Positions 37,719 to 47,368 of a stretch of 64,000 bases of DNA are shown in pieces. The notes beneath the pieces were generated by a model, which was given only the letters and a program-made list of their open reading frames with translations, ran no database searches and was not told where the DNA came from. This DNA is from CAZCZU01 sp964503475 (GTDB taxonomy: Bacteria; Pseudomonadota; Zetaproteobacteria; Mariprofundales; Mariprofundaceae). A program made the translations under genes and the position numbers. Numbering within the stretch: the stretch's first letter is position 1; each line of letters begins with the position of its first letter. The stretch is taken from the NCBI GenBank assembly GCA_964503475.1, contig CAZCZU010000006.1, forward strand, positions 1 to 64,000. Direction: 5' to 3'.

Positions 37719-38306
37719 TTACGCTTCCCGGTTCATGAACTCGACCACCTGCTCATCGCCGTTGACAACGATGCGGCTCCAGCAGGCATAGGGCATCCCG
37801 ACCCGGCGTGTCGCGGCAATCGGTGCATCCATCACATGCGCCAGCAGCATACGCAGGCTTCCGGAATGACCGACCACCAGCAGATGCCGGCCATCGTAGC
37901 GGCTGCACACCTCATCCCACCACTCGCCGATACGCGCCTTCAGCTCCTCCGGGCTCTCACCGTTCGGCGGCCGCTTGCCGGTCGGATCCTGCCGCCACGG
38001 CCCCAGTTGCCCCGGGAATCGCTGTTCGATCTCCGCTTTGGTCAACCCCTCCCAGTCGCCGTAGGCCATCTCGGCGATGCGGGACTCGATGATGCATTCG
38101 ATGCCGGCCTCGGCTGCCCAGTCGCGCGCCGGCCGGGCACAACGACTGCGCGGTGAACTGATGATCAGATCGCAATCCCTGCGCAACTGCTGCCATACGG
38201 CATCCATCACCTGACGCCCTTCCGGCGTAAGCGCCTCCTCCATGGAGCCGCGATATTTGACGCCACCTTCAAGCGCACCGTGGCGCAGCAGATCGACTGT
38301 GATCAT
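37719..38306 (-). CDS. Histidine phosphatase family protein
   Basis: A 195-residue phosphoglycerate-mutase-like phosphatase. DLLRHGALEGG supplies the catalytic RHG (His9), SSPRSRCARPA is the second arginine element, YGDWEG follows, and VVGHSGSLRML carries the second histidine. The pattern resembles CobC-type alpha-ribazole phosphatases and GpmB-like enzymes, but no cobalamin genes are near, so I leave the substrate open. GGAGAAAGAGG lies directly before the ATG. It is divergent from folE across 92 bases holding the perfect palindrome TTTGGCCAAA (38347-38356). Confidence 0.85.
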   Translation of the reverse strand: MITVDLLRHGALEGGVKYRGSMEEALTPEGRQVMDAVWQQLRRDCDLIISSPRSRCARPARDWAAEAGIECIIESRIAEMAYGDWEGLTKAEIEQRFPGQLGPWRQDPTGKRPPNGESPEELKARIGEWWDEVCSRYDGRHLLVVGHSGSLRMLLAHVMDAPIAATRRVGMPYACWSRIVVNGDEQVVEFMNREA

Positions 38307-38398
38307 CCTCTTTCTCCTTCAACCCCACGCATCGAGGGTGTTGCCATTTGGCCAAATCGGCTAACCTTTCCTGATCCGATGTCCAAAGGCAGGCCAAC

Positions 38399-39001
38399 GT
38401 GACCAACGAATTCGACCCGAACAATCCGAAAAATGCAGCCGCCATGCAGCATGTGCAGGCGCTGCTGGAATATATCGGCGAGGACCCGTCCCGCGAAGGG
38501 TTGATCGAGACCCCGGCCCGTGTCCTCTCGGCCATGCAGGAGCATTTCGCCGGCTATCGCGAAGACCCGCGCGACCATCTCTCCAAGACCTTCGAAGAGG
38601 TCGAGGGTTACGATGAGGTGGTACTGGTCTCCGATATCGACATCCACAGCCACTGCGAACATCACATGGTCCCCTTCGTCGGCAAGGCGCACATCGCCTA
38701 TATCCCCAACGGCCGTGTTGTCGGCCTCTCGAAGCTGGCCCGGGTCACCGAAGGCTACGCCAAGCGCCTGCAGGTGCAGGAGAAGCTGACCATGCAGATC
38801 GCCAACGCCATCGAGGAGGAGCTTCAGCCGGCCGGTGTTGCGGTCATCATCCAGTGCCAGCACTTCTGCATGTGCCACCGCGGCATCCACAAGCCCAACT
38901 CCTGGACCACCACCTCCAAGCTGACCGGCGCCTTTTTGAACAACCCCTCTTCACGCACCGAACTGTTCCAGCTGATCGGCATGAAGAAGAGCTGGGACTA
39001 G
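38399..39001 (+). CDS. folE: GTP cyclohydrolase I (FolE)
   Basis: FolE converts GTP to 7,8-dihydroneopterin triphosphate, the first step of folate synthesis. The 200-residue product starts at GTG. The zinc ligands are visible in CEHHMVPF and in CQHFCMCHRGI. GEDPSREGLIETPARV and LARVTEGYAKRLQVQEKLT are signatures of the classic zinc-dependent type IA enzyme. It is convergent with the RND permease gene, with nine bases between their stop codons and no visible terminator. Confidence 0.95.
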   Translation: MTNEFDPNNPKNAAAMQHVQALLEYIGEDPSREGLIETPARVLSAMQEHFAGYREDPRDHLSKTFEEVEGYDEVVLVSDIDIHSHCEHHMVPFVGKAHIAYIPNGRVVGLSKLARVTEGYAKRLQVQEKLTMQIANAIEEELQPAGVAVIIQCQHFCMCHRGIHKPNSWTTTSKLTGAFLNNPSSRTELFQLIGMKKSWD

Positions 39002-39010
39002 GCGCCCGGC

Positions 39011-42000
39011 TCAACCACCTTCCGCAGCCGCATCCCGTTCCGCCTGCGGCTGTTTGGAGCGATCGAGAGCAATCAGCATGTAAACAGCCGGCACCACCAG
39101 CAGGGTGAAGATGGTGCCGATCGAGATGCCGGAGGCGATCACCAGCCCCATATCGAAGCGGGAGACCGCTCCCGCGCCGCTGGAGGTGATCAGCGGCACC
39201 ACGCCCAGCACCATCGCCGCCGTGGTCATCAGAATCGGACGCAGACGGATGGCAGCCGCCGCCTCGACCGCTTCGCGTTTGGATTTGCCGGCCAGCTGCA
39301 GGTTGTTGGCGAACTCGACAATCAGAATACCGTGCTTACTGATCAGGCCCATCAGGGTCACCAGCCCCACCTGGGTGTAGATGTTCAGTGTCGCACCACC
39401 CACGCCGAGATAGATAAAGGCCAGCGCACCTGCGATCGACATCGGCACCGACACCAGAATGATCAGCGGATCGCGAAAACTCTCGAACTGGGCCGACAGC
39501 GCCAGGAAGATGATGATCAGGGCGAAGGCAAAAGTGACCACGAAACCGCTCGACTCCTGCTCGAACTGGCGCGACTGCCCGGCATAACCGACCGAATAGC
39601 CGCTTGGCAGCGTGCGGTCGGCCAGGCCTTTCAGATAACCCAGCGCCTCGCCCAGCGTCACGCCCGGCATCGGCACCCCCTGGATGGTGGCAGCATTGAG
39701 CTGCTGGAAATGGTTCAGCGACTCCGGCCTGGTCTGGTGGCTCAGATGCACCAGCGTGGCCAGCGGCACCGATGCACCGCTGGCCGTACGGATGTAGTAG
39801 TGCCTGAGCTGCTCCGGGTTGAGTCGATGGCGCTGCTCCACCTGCGGAATGACCTTGTAGGAGCGGCCGGAGAGACTGAAATAATTCACATAGCCGCCAC
39901 CCAGCATCGCGGCGATGGCGTTGCCGACATCCTGCATGGTCAGCCCGAGCAGTGCCGCCTTGTCGCGGTCGATCTCGATGGTCGACTGCGGCAGATCGAT
40001 GCGCAGATCCGAATCAATGAACATGAACCGGCCGCTCTTCTGCGCCTCCTGCAGGAAGGACTGGCTGATGGTATTCAGCTTACCGAACGGGTCGGTGGTA
40101 CCGATGACGAACTGCACCGGCAGGCCGCGACTACCGGGCAGCGACGGTGGCTGGAAGGTCACCGTGCGTACCCCGGCCACCTGGTCGAGCTGCTGTTGTA
40201 CCCCCGGCTGCAGTTCGCCGGCCGTCTTGTCCCGCTCATCCCATGGCGTAAGCACCATACCGGAGATCAGGCGCCCCGGCACATCGAGCTGGAAGACGTG
40301 ATCGGTCTGAGGAAAGCCGGCATAGATCCGATAGATGCGGTCCATATAAGGCTGGCGCTGCTGCAGTGTCGAGTCGGGCGCCGAAGTCGAGGAAGCGATG
40401 ATCACTCCCTGATCCTCCTGCGGGGCCAGCTCGTGCTTGGAGCCTGCATAGAAGAACCCGATGCTGAGCAGCACGATGACGGCGAAGGTGGCCGTCACCG
40501 GTACGTAATCGAGCGAAGCGTGCAGGCTGCGGCTGTAGATACTGCGTACCATCTCGAAGCGGGCATCGATGAAGCGGATCAGGCGCGCTTCCCGGCCGGA
40601 ATCGTCATCGTGATGCGGCTTGAGCAGGCGCGAGCACATCATCGGCGACAGCGTCAGGGCGATGATCGCCGACATCGCCACCGTACCGACCAGCGTGAAG
40701 GCGAACTCGGTGAACAACGCCCCGGTCAGGCCGCCCTGGAATCCGATCGGGATATAGACCGAAATCAGCACCGCCGTCATGGCCAGGATCGGCGTGGCCA
40801 GCTCACGCGCCCCCTGCAGGGCGGCATCCATCGGCTTCATCCCCTCTTCCAGGTGACGATTGACGTTCTCGACCACGATGATGGCATCGTCGACCACCAG
40901 GCCGATGGCCAGCACGAAGGCGAGCAGCGACAACAGATTGATTGAGAAGCCGAAAATCAGCATCACCGTGAAGGTGCCAACCAGCGACAAGGGAATGGCA
41001 ACGATCGGGATCAGCACCGAGCGCGGCGAGCCGAGAAAGACGAAGACCACCAGCACGATAATCACCATCGCCTCGCTCAGCGTCTTGACCACCTCATGGA
41101 TGGAGCTGTTCACGAACTTGGTCGAGTCGTAGACGATCTTGCCATGGATACCCTGCGGCAGCTGCTCGGCAATCGAGGGGAAGACATCGCGCACCCCCTT
41201 CACCACATCGAGCAGGTTGGCCGCCGGCGCCACCTTGATACCGATATAGACCGCCTTTTTGCCGTCGAAAGCGACCTGCGACTGGTAATCATCAGCACCG
41301 AGCGTCACCCGCGCCACATCCTTGAGGCGGACAATGGCGCCGCCCTGCTGCTTGACGACCAGGTTCCGGAACTCATCCACCGAGTGCAGGTTGGTCGCGG
41401 CATTGAGGTTAATCCGGATCATCTGTCCCTTGGTGTTGCCGACACCGGAGAGGAAATTGTTCTGCGCCAGCGCGGCACTGATATCGGCCCCGGTCAGACC
41501 GTAGGCGGCCATCTTCTCCGGATCGAGCCAGGCACGCAGGGCGAAGTGCTTGCTGCCGAGGATCTCGGCCGTCTGCACGCCGTCCACCGCCTGCAGCTTC
41601 GGCTGCACATTGCGCAGCAGATAGTCGGTGATGGCGTTGGAGGCAAGCACATCGCTGTAGAAGCCGATGTACATCGAATCGATCGACTGGCCGATACTGA
41701 TCGTCATCACCGGTTTCTGCGCCTGCGGCGGCAGCTGGTTGAGTACGGCGCTGATCTGGGCATTCATCTCGGTCAGCGCCTTGTCGGAGTCGTAGTTGAG
41801 TTTCAGCTTGGCGGTGATGGTGCTGGTGCTGTTGGTGCTCATGCTGGTCATGTAGTCGATGCCGTTGACCTGGGCGATGGCATTCTCCAGCGGCGTGGTG
41901 ATGAAGCCGGCCACCAGATCGGGGTCGGCACCGTAATAGGTGGTGCTGACGGTGATCTCGGCGTTCTCGGTGCGCGGGAACTGCAGCACCGGCAGGATGC

Positions 42001-42088
42001 CGAACGAACGCAGCCCCAGCACCAGCAGCAGCAGACTCAACACCGTGGCCAGCACCGGGCGGCGGATGAAAATATCGGTAAACTTCAT
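39011..42088 (-). CDS. RND multidrug efflux permease (HAE1 family)
   Basis: The inner-membrane proton-driven pump of a tripartite exporter. The 1025-residue protein starts FTDIFIRRPVLATVLSLLLL, has two large periplasmic loops, twelve expected membrane segments, and the proton-relay aspartates D400/D401 in GLVVDDAIIVVENV. LRPILMTTAAMVLGVVPLI in the second half is also typical. The composition fits the MexF/MexK/VexF-like HAE1 group, exporting drugs or small organics; the substrate cannot be read. It is the third gene of the operon outer-membrane factor, fusion protein, pump, with nine bases before it. Confidence 0.93.
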   Translation of the reverse strand: MKFTDIFIRRPVLATVLSLLLLVLGLRSFGILPVLQFPRTENAEITVSTTYYGADPDLVAGFITTPLENAIAQVNGIDYMTSMSTNSTSTITAKLKLNYDSDKALTEMNAQISAVLNQLPPQAQKPVMTISIGQSIDSMYIGFYSDVLASNAITDYLLRNVQPKLQAVDGVQTAEILGSKHFALRAWLDPEKMAAYGLTGADISAALAQNNFLSGVGNTKGQMIRINLNAATNLHSVDEFRNLVVKQQGGAIVRLKDVARVTLGADDYQSQVAFDGKKAVYIGIKVAPAANLLDVVKGVRDVFPSIAEQLPQGIHGKIVYDSTKFVNSSIHEVVKTLSEAMVIIVLVVFVFLGSPRSVLIPIVAIPLSLVGTFTVMLIFGFSINLLSLLAFVLAIGLVVDDAIIVVENVNRHLEEGMKPMDAALQGARELATPILAMTAVLISVYIPIGFQGGLTGALFTEFAFTLVGTVAMSAIIALTLSPMMCSRLLKPHHDDDSGREARLIRFIDARFEMVRSIYSRSLHASLDYVPVTATFAVIVLLSIGFFYAGSKHELAPQEDQGVIIASSTSAPDSTLQQRQPYMDRIYRIYAGFPQTDHVFQLDVPGRLISGMVLTPWDERDKTAGELQPGVQQQLDQVAGVRTVTFQPPSLPGSRGLPVQFVIGTTDPFGKLNTISQSFLQEAQKSGRFMFIDSDLRIDLPQSTIEIDRDKAALLGLTMQDVGNAIAAMLGGGYVNYFSLSGRSYKVIPQVEQRHRLNPEQLRHYYIRTASGASVPLATLVHLSHQTRPESLNHFQQLNAATIQGVPMPGVTLGEALGYLKGLADRTLPSGYSVGYAGQSRQFEQESSGFVVTFAFALIIIFLALSAQFESFRDPLIILVSVPMSIAGALAFIYLGVGGATLNIYTQVGLVTLMGLISKHGILIVEFANNLQLAGKSKREAVEAAAAIRLRPILMTTAAMVLGVVPLITSSGAGAVSRFDMGLVIASGISIGTIFTLLVVPAVYMLIALDRSKQPQAERDAAAEGG

Positions 42089-42097
42089 GACACGTCC

Positions 42098-43228
42098 CTA
42101 ATCCTCGCTCGGCGTCGGATTGGGATCGTTGGCCGGCTGGATAGCATTGTTCACCTTGATCACCGAGCCGTTGTGCAGCTTGATCTGGCCGCTGGTCACC
42201 ACGGTATCGCCCTCGTTCAGCCCCTTGAGGATCGCCACCTGATCGCCACGCCTGTCACCGGTGGTAACGAACACCTGCTTCGCCACCCGTTTCGGCTCGC
42301 CCTTACCATCGCTGCCCGCCGTCTCGACCCGGTAGACGATGGTGCCGAAGGGATGGTAGGTGACCGCCGTCTGCGGCAGTGTGACATGGCGCTCGGGCTT
42401 ACCGGTGACCACCTCGACATGGGCGTACATCCCCGGCAGCAGTGCCTTGTCGGGATTGGCCAGCCGGGCGCGCACCTTGATGTTGCGGGTGGCCGTATCG
42501 ACCTTGGGATCGATCACCTCGATGGTGCCTTCGAAGCTGCGCTCCGGCCAGGCATCGGTGGTCACCGTCACCGTCTGATCGATATGCAGCCGGGCCAGCA
42601 CTTGTTGCGGCACCAGAAAATCGACATAGATCGGATCGAGTGCCTGCAGCGTCACCAGCACATCGCCGGCCCGCACATACTGGCCGAGATCGACGGCTCG
42701 CACGCCGACGCGCCCGTCGAACGGGGCGCGAATCCGCTTCTTGTCGACCACGGCCTGCTGCTCGTCCACATTGGCCCGCGCCTGCTTCAGCTGGGCCCGG
42801 TCGGCATCGACCGTCTGCTGGCTGACCGCCTGCACCTTCAGTTGCTCCCGGTCGCGGTCGTAGGTGACCTTCGCCAGCTCCGCCACGGCCTGCAGCGCAT
42901 GCAGGCGGGCGATATCGCTGCTGGCATCGATATCGAACAGCGGCGTGCCTGCCCTGATATCGTCACCCTGTTTAAAATGGATGCCGGTGACGGTACCCGG
43001 CAGTTCGGAGCTGAGATCGGCACCGCGCATGGCGCTGATACTGCCGACCGCCTGCAGGCTCGGCTGCCACTGGTCGAAGGCCGCCTGCATCGTCGACACC
43101 GTCTGCACCGGTGCACCGCGCTTGGCCATCTGCTGGCCCATCATGTAGCCCTGCCAGAACTTGAAGCCGAAGATAGCGCCGAAAACCAGCGCCACCACGG
43201 CAAGCATGATAATCATCCGTTTTGTCAT
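42098..43228 (-). CDS. RND efflux periplasmic adaptor (membrane fusion protein)
   Basis: The adaptor joining the pump to the outer-membrane channel. From the ATG at 43228 it has 376 residues: one N-terminal membrane segment (MIIMLAVVALVFGAIFGF), a biotinyl-lipoyl-like domain (VGSISAMRGADLSSEL, GDDIRAGTPLFDID), a helical hairpin, then RIRAPFDGRVGVRAVDLGQYV and beta-barrel and membrane-proximal domains. A frame extension to 43639 overlaps the upstream gene and is not protein-like. It shows no lipobox, so it is anchored by the helix rather than by lipid. Gap of 31 bases from the outer-membrane factor gene. Confidence 0.93.
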   Translation of the reverse strand: MTKRMIIMLAVVALVFGAIFGFKFWQGYMMGQQMAKRGAPVQTVSTMQAAFDQWQPSLQAVGSISAMRGADLSSELPGTVTGIHFKQGDDIRAGTPLFDIDASSDIARLHALQAVAELAKVTYDRDREQLKVQAVSQQTVDADRAQLKQARANVDEQQAVVDKKRIRAPFDGRVGVRAVDLGQYVRAGDVLVTLQALDPIYVDFLVPQQVLARLHIDQTVTVTTDAWPERSFEGTIEVIDPKVDTATRNIKVRARLANPDKALLPGMYAHVEVVTGKPERHVTLPQTAVTYHPFGTIVYRVETAGSDGKGEPKRVAKQVFVTTGDRRGDQVAILKGLNEGDTVVTSGQIKLHNGSVIKVNNAIQPANDPNPTPSED

Positions 43229-43259
43229 GGCTCTCTTCTCCCCGGCCGGCGAAGCTGCA

Positions 43260-44723
43260 TCACGGTTGCTTCTCCACCGCCTTGTCTCGATTCCACCAGC
43301 CGCCGCCCAGGGCCTGGAACAGGGCCGCCGTATCGGCATAACGATCGGCCCTCGCCTGCACGAAGGCGATGCGGGCCTGCTGATAGACGCGCTCGGCATC
43401 GAGCCGCGCCAGGTAGCTGATCGCCCCCACCCTGAACTGCCGTTGCGCCAGGTCGCGGCTGCGCTGTGCCGCCTGCCGGGCCGCATCGCGAGCGGCCAGT
43501 GTCTCGGTATCGGACTCCAGCACCCGCAGCACATCGGCCACGTTGCGGAAGGCGGCCAGCACCGTACTGCGGTAGCGGGCCGCCGCCTCGTCGAAGGCTG
43601 CGATGGCCGCCTTGCGCCGGTGCTGAAGCTCGCCGCCACGGAACAGCGGCTGCACCAGCCCCGCCCCCATGTTCCAGATCATGCTGTCGGCGGTGAACAG
43701 CTGCCCCGGCTGGGTGCCGACGGTGCCGTAGGAGCCGGTCAGGGTCAGTTGCGGCAGCATATTGGCCGTCGCCACACCCACCTCGGCGCTGGCCGCATGC
43801 AGCCGGGCTTCCGCTGCCCGGATATCGGGGCGCTGGGCGACCAGGCTCGATGGCAGGGAGAGCGGCAACTCCCCCGGCAACTGCAGCGCCGACAGATCGA
43901 AGCGTTCATCCGTATCATCGCTGCCGGCAATGCGGCCGGTCAGTGCCGCCAGCTGGTTACGGATCAGTGCCAGCTGCTTTTTCAGCTCCGGCAGGGCGGC
44001 ACGGGTATCGGCCAGGCGTGCTTCACCGGCAAGAAGATCGGAGCGGCTGGCACCGCCCAGCTCCAGCTGCCGTCGCAGCATCTTCAGCTGCGCCTCGTCG
44101 GCGGCAATCATCGCGCGGGTCGCATCGATGCGGGCGCGCAGCGAGGCCTCCTGCAGTGCCGCCGTTACCACATTGGCAGTGACGGTCAGCCAGGCGGCCT
44201 CCAACTGTTCATGGCGCAAATCGGCCTCTGCCTGCAGCAACTCGATCTGCCGACGGGTGCCGCCGAACAGGTCGATACCGTAGGAGACATCGACCGAGGC
44301 GTTGTAGAGCGTGTAACGGGAACTGCCGTTACCGGGCTGACCGAACTGGGCGAACGAGACCTTCTGGCGCCGGGCACCGGCGGCAGCATCGATTTCGGGC
44401 AGCAGCCGGCCACCGGCTGCGGCGACATTCTCGCGCGCCTGTCGCAACGACGCCTCGGCGGCCTGCAGATCCGGATTGTGTTCGATGGCCCGGCGGACCA
44501 GGACATTGAGGGCCGGCGAGTGGAACAGCTGCCACCAGCGGGCCGGAATATCGCCCCCCTTCACCCACTGCTGGCTTTCGCCATCGGCGATCAGGGGCTG
44601 CGGCAACCGGCTATCGGTTTTCGGCGCTTTCGGAGGCTGAAAATCGGGGCCGACGGCACAGCCGGCCGGCAACAGTATCAGCACTGTCAGCCAGATAATG
44701 CCTATGGAACTCCTCACCGGCAT
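43260..44723 (-). CDS. NodT-family outer membrane efflux lipoprotein
   Basis: The TolC-like channel of the exporter, 487 residues. The lipobox LPAGC places lipidated C22 after a signal peptide. CAVGPDFQPPKAP, the repeated WWQLF and helical barrel repeats (NPDLQAAEASLRQARENVAAAGG and its second-half equivalent SLVAQRPDIRAAEARLHAA, each here only in part) are standard for OprM/NodT proteins. It is promoter-proximal in the operon. The 210 bases upstream (44724-44933) lie between it and the ycgN-like gene and hold the presumed promoter; no regulator gene is adjacent. Confidence 0.93.
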   Translation of the reverse strand: MPVRSSIGIIWLTVLILLPAGCAVGPDFQPPKAPKTDSRLPQPLIADGESQQWVKGGDIPARWWQLFHSPALNVLVRRAIEHNPDLQAAEASLRQARENVAAAGGRLLPEIDAAAGARRQKVSFAQFGQPGNGSSRYTLYNASVDVSYGIDLFGGTRRQIELLQAEADLRHEQLEAAWLTVTANVVTAALQEASLRARIDATRAMIAADEAQLKMLRRQLELGGASRSDLLAGEARLADTRAALPELKKQLALIRNQLAALTGRIAGSDDTDERFDLSALQLPGELPLSLPSSLVAQRPDIRAAEARLHAASAEVGVATANMLPQLTLTGSYGTVGTQPGQLFTADSMIWNMGAGLVQPLFRGGELQHRRKAAIAAFDEAAARYRSTVLAAFRNVADVLRVLESDTETLAARDAARQAAQRSRDLAQRQFRVGAISYLARLDAERVYQQARIAFVQARADRYADTAALFQALGGGWWNRDKAVEKQP

Positions 44724-44855
44724 GACACTCCTTCTCCGGTGCGGGGCGAAGGGCCTTGGCCATCACCAGGCGAACCGGAATGCCCCCAGCAGTATAGACG
44801 ACTGAAAAAACAAGGAGGTGTCGGCCTGCGGACAGCGCCGGATCACCCTGTCGGA

Positions 44856-44878
44856 AGCGGGGAACAGCTGCTCCCGCT
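44856..44878. other. Hairpin in the gap upstream of the efflux operon
   Basis: AGCGGG (44856-44861) pairs with CCCGCT (44873-44878), with AGCTG-containing sequence in the loop. It is the only clear structure in the 210-base gap 44724-44933. On the minus strand it lies 56 bases after the ycgN-like stop and about 130 bases before the efflux operon, and it has no T-run; it may be a weak end structure or an operator. Confidence 0.35.
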
Positions 44879-44933
44879 CCGGTATTGCTGCCAAAAGCAG
44901 TCGAATGAAACGGCTGAAAAGAGAGACGGAGCG

Positions 44934-45377
44934 CTATTCGGAAAAGCGGATACGATCCTCGATGGCGTCCATGTCGACATCCTTCTCGGAGATCACCTCG
45001 TCCCGCATGCTGATCCCTGCCTCGACCACGCTCTCCGAGGAGCCTGAGATGAGCGGATGCCACGCCTCCAGCGGGCTACCCTCGTAGCGCAGCCGGTAGG
45101 CGCAGGTGCTCGGTAACAGCGGGAACACCGCTTCGTTCTCCAGCGAGATGATCAGGCAGTCGGGCACCTTGGCCTTGCGGTTGGTGTAATCGCTGCAACG
45201 GCAGGTGGCAACATCGAGCAGGCGGCAGGCGACATCGGTGTAGAGGATCTCATCCGTCTCTTCATCCTGAAACTTGTGCAGACAGCAGCGACCGCATCCG
45301 TCGCAGAGTGCCTCCCACTCCGCGTGGGTCAGTTCATTCAGCGGCAACTCCCAGAATTGCTTTCTCAATTCACTCAT
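44934..45377 (-). CDS. YcgN family cysteine-cluster protein (UPF0260)
   Basis: A 147-residue cytoplasmic protein with the cysteine-rich YkgJ/YcgN zinc- or iron-binding pattern: CDGCGRCC near residues 25-32, then CRLLDVATCRCSDY, VPDCL and STCAYR. FWELPLNELTHAEWEALCDG is the recognisable YcgN start. Function is unproven in the family. Its ATG overlaps the stop codon of the ABC-F gene, so the two are translated together. Identification is good, role unknown. Confidence 0.85.
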   Translation of the reverse strand: MSELRKQFWELPLNELTHAEWEALCDGCGRCCLHKFQDEETDEILYTDVACRLLDVATCRCSDYTNRKAKVPDCLIISLENEAVFPLLPSTCAYRLRYEGSPLEAWHPLISGSSESVVEAGISMRDEVISEKDVDMDAIEDRIRFSE

Positions 45378-47275
45378 GCTGCCAACTCCGCCTGCTTGGC
45401 CTCCAGCGCATCCCAGCGCTCGTAGGCCTCGCTTAACTCTTTCTCCAGCGCATTCAACCGCTGCTGGTCTTTCTGGAATGCTTCCGCATCACGGGTGAAG
45501 TAGTCCGGATCGCAGAAGCGCTCTTCGATCCCGGCCTTCTCCGCCTCCAGTTTCTCGATCAGCTCCGGCAGTCCGTCCAGTTCGCGCTGCTCTTTATAGG
45601 AGAGCTTGGTCTGCACCTTGGCGGCTTTCGGCTTCTCCACCGGCTTCGCCTTCCCGGTCGGCTGCTCCACCACCTGCTTCGCCTTCCAGATGGCATAGTC
45701 GGACCAGCCGCCCTCGATCGGCACGATCCGGCCCTCGCCCTCGAAGGCGAGCACGCGCGAGACGACACGATCCATGAAGGCACGATCATGCGACACCAGG
45801 ATGACGGTGCCATCGTATTTGGCCAGCGCACCCTCGAGCACGGCCAGGGTGCCGATATCGAGATCGTTGGTCGGCTCATCGAGTACCAGGAGATTGGCCG
45901 GCTCCAGCAGCAGGCGTGCCAGGAGCAGGCGCCCGCGCTCGCCACCGGAGAGGGCCGCCACCGGCGCATTGAGCCGCTCCTTGTCGAACAGGAAATCCTG
46001 CAGGTAGCTGACGATATGGCGCGGCTCGACACCGGCAATATGCACATAGTTGCCGCCCTGCGGCAGCAGCACATCCTTGATCCGCTTCTTCGGATCGAGC
46101 TCGCGCATCTGGGTCAGGAAAGCGGGTTGCAGGCGCACACCATGCCGGATGCGCCCCGCTTCGGGCTGCAGGTCACCCAGCATGATTTTCAGGATCGTCG
46201 TCTTGCCGATGCCGTTGGGGCCGACCAGGCCGATGCGGTCGCCGGCCATGATTTTGGTGTTGAAGTGATCGGCGATTACCTTGTCGCCAAACGTATGACC
46301 GACATCGACCGCCTCGATCAGCATCTTGCCCAGCTTGATGCCGGAGGCGACGCGCAGTTCGACGTCACCCGAACGCAGGCGACGCTCGGATCGCTGCCTG
46401 CGCAGGTCTTCCAGAGCCCGTACACGCCCTTCGTTGCGGGTACGGCGGGCGGGAATCCCCTGCCGGATCCAGCGCTCCTCGCCGGCCAGTACGCGGTCAA
46501 ACTTGCGGTGCTGCCGCTCCTCGATGGCCAGTATCTCAGCCTTCTTCTCCAGATACTCGGCATAGCCGCAATAAAAATGCGCCACCTTGCCGCGGTCGAG
46601 CTCGACGATCTCCTCGGCCACGGCATCGAGGAAGTAGCGGTCATGGGTAATGAACAGCACCGCGCCCGGGAAACCGGCCACGAACTCCTCCAGCCATTCG
46701 ATGGAGGCGATATCGAGATGGTTGGTCGGCTCATCGAGCAGCAACACGTCCGGCTCGGCAACCACGGCACGGGCAAGCGCCACCCGGCGCTGCCAGCCGC
46801 CGGAGAGCTGGCCGACATCGAGGTCGGCATCGAGTCCCAATTTGGAGATCGCCGTCTCGATCCGGGCCGTGTAGCGCCAGGCATCCATGCGCTCCAGCTC
46901 CGACTGCAAGGTATCGAGCCTTTTGAGCGCCGCCTCGCTGGCATCCGCCTGCACGGCCTGCATGGCGGCGTGATACGCCTCAAGGGCTGCCGCCACCTCG
47001 CCCAACCCTTCGGCCACGACATGAAACACCGTCTGGCCCGGTTCGAAACGCGGCTCCTGCGGCAGGTAGGCGATGGAGGCGCCGCTTCTCAGGGTGGTCT
47101 CGCCACTGTCGGCCTCGACGATCCCGGCCATGATCTTGAGCAGGGTCGATTTGCCCTCGCCGTTGCGGCCGATAAGCCCGATACGCGCTCCCCGGCCGAC
47201 CGTCAGGCCGACGTCGTCGAGCAGTACCTGCGGGCCGAAGGCCTTGGATAAATGGTTGAGGATCATCAGTGGCAT
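45374..47275 (-). CDS. uup: ABC-F ATPase, Uup type
   Basis: A soluble double-ATPase of 633 residues with no membrane segments. The first ATP cassette has GRNGEGKST, LSGGW and LLDEPTNHLD; the second has GPNGIGKTT, LSGGERGR and LDEPTNDLD. The linker between them is basic and helical, and the last 70 residues form a coiled coil (from about QTKLSYKEQRELDG), the DNA-binding C-terminal domain typical of Uup. ABC-F proteins act on the ribosome; Uup has also been linked to precise transposon excision and replication-fork recovery in E. coli. Divergent from the nfeD-like gene. Confidence 0.9.
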   Translation of the reverse strand: MPLMILNHLSKAFGPQVLLDDVGLTVGRGARIGLIGRNGEGKSTLLKIMAGIVEADSGETTLRSGASIAYLPQEPRFEPGQTVFHVVAEGLGEVAAALEAYHAAMQAVQADASEAALKRLDTLQSELERMDAWRYTARIETAISKLGLDADLDVGQLSGGWQRRVALARAVVAEPDVLLLDEPTNHLDIASIEWLEEFVAGFPGAVLFITHDRYFLDAVAEEIVELDRGKVAHFYCGYAEYLEKKAEILAIEERQHRKFDRVLAGEERWIRQGIPARRTRNEGRVRALEDLRRQRSERRLRSGDVELRVASGIKLGKMLIEAVDVGHTFGDKVIADHFNTKIMAGDRIGLVGPNGIGKTTILKIMLGDLQPEAGRIRHGVRLQPAFLTQMRELDPKKRIKDVLLPQGGNYVHIAGVEPRHIVSYLQDFLFDKERLNAPVAALSGGERGRLLLARLLLEPANLLVLDEPTNDLDIGTLAVLEGALAKYDGTVILVSHDRAFMDRVVSRVLAFEGEGRIVPIEGGWSDYAIWKAKQVVEQPTGKAKPVEKPKAAKVQTKLSYKEQRELDGLPELIEKLEAEKAGIEERFCDPDYFTRDAEAFQKDQQRLNALEKELSEAYERWDALEAKQAELAA

Positions 47276-47368
47276 GGCGGCATCCTACAGATGCCGCACC
47301 CTTCCGGCGATGCATCAGCGTAATGGCCCCGCATCGTCTATGCTCCTATCATCATGAGAACGGGGTCC

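Noticed and set aside
37719..38306. Naming the histidine phosphatase cobC.
   Set aside because: RHG and second-His motifs fit the whole superfamily and no cobalamin genes are nearby.
43161..45047. A 628-codon plus-strand frame opposite the efflux operon.
   Set aside because: Opposes two well-supported genes (fusion protein and outer-membrane factor); Gln/Arg-rich shadow translation.
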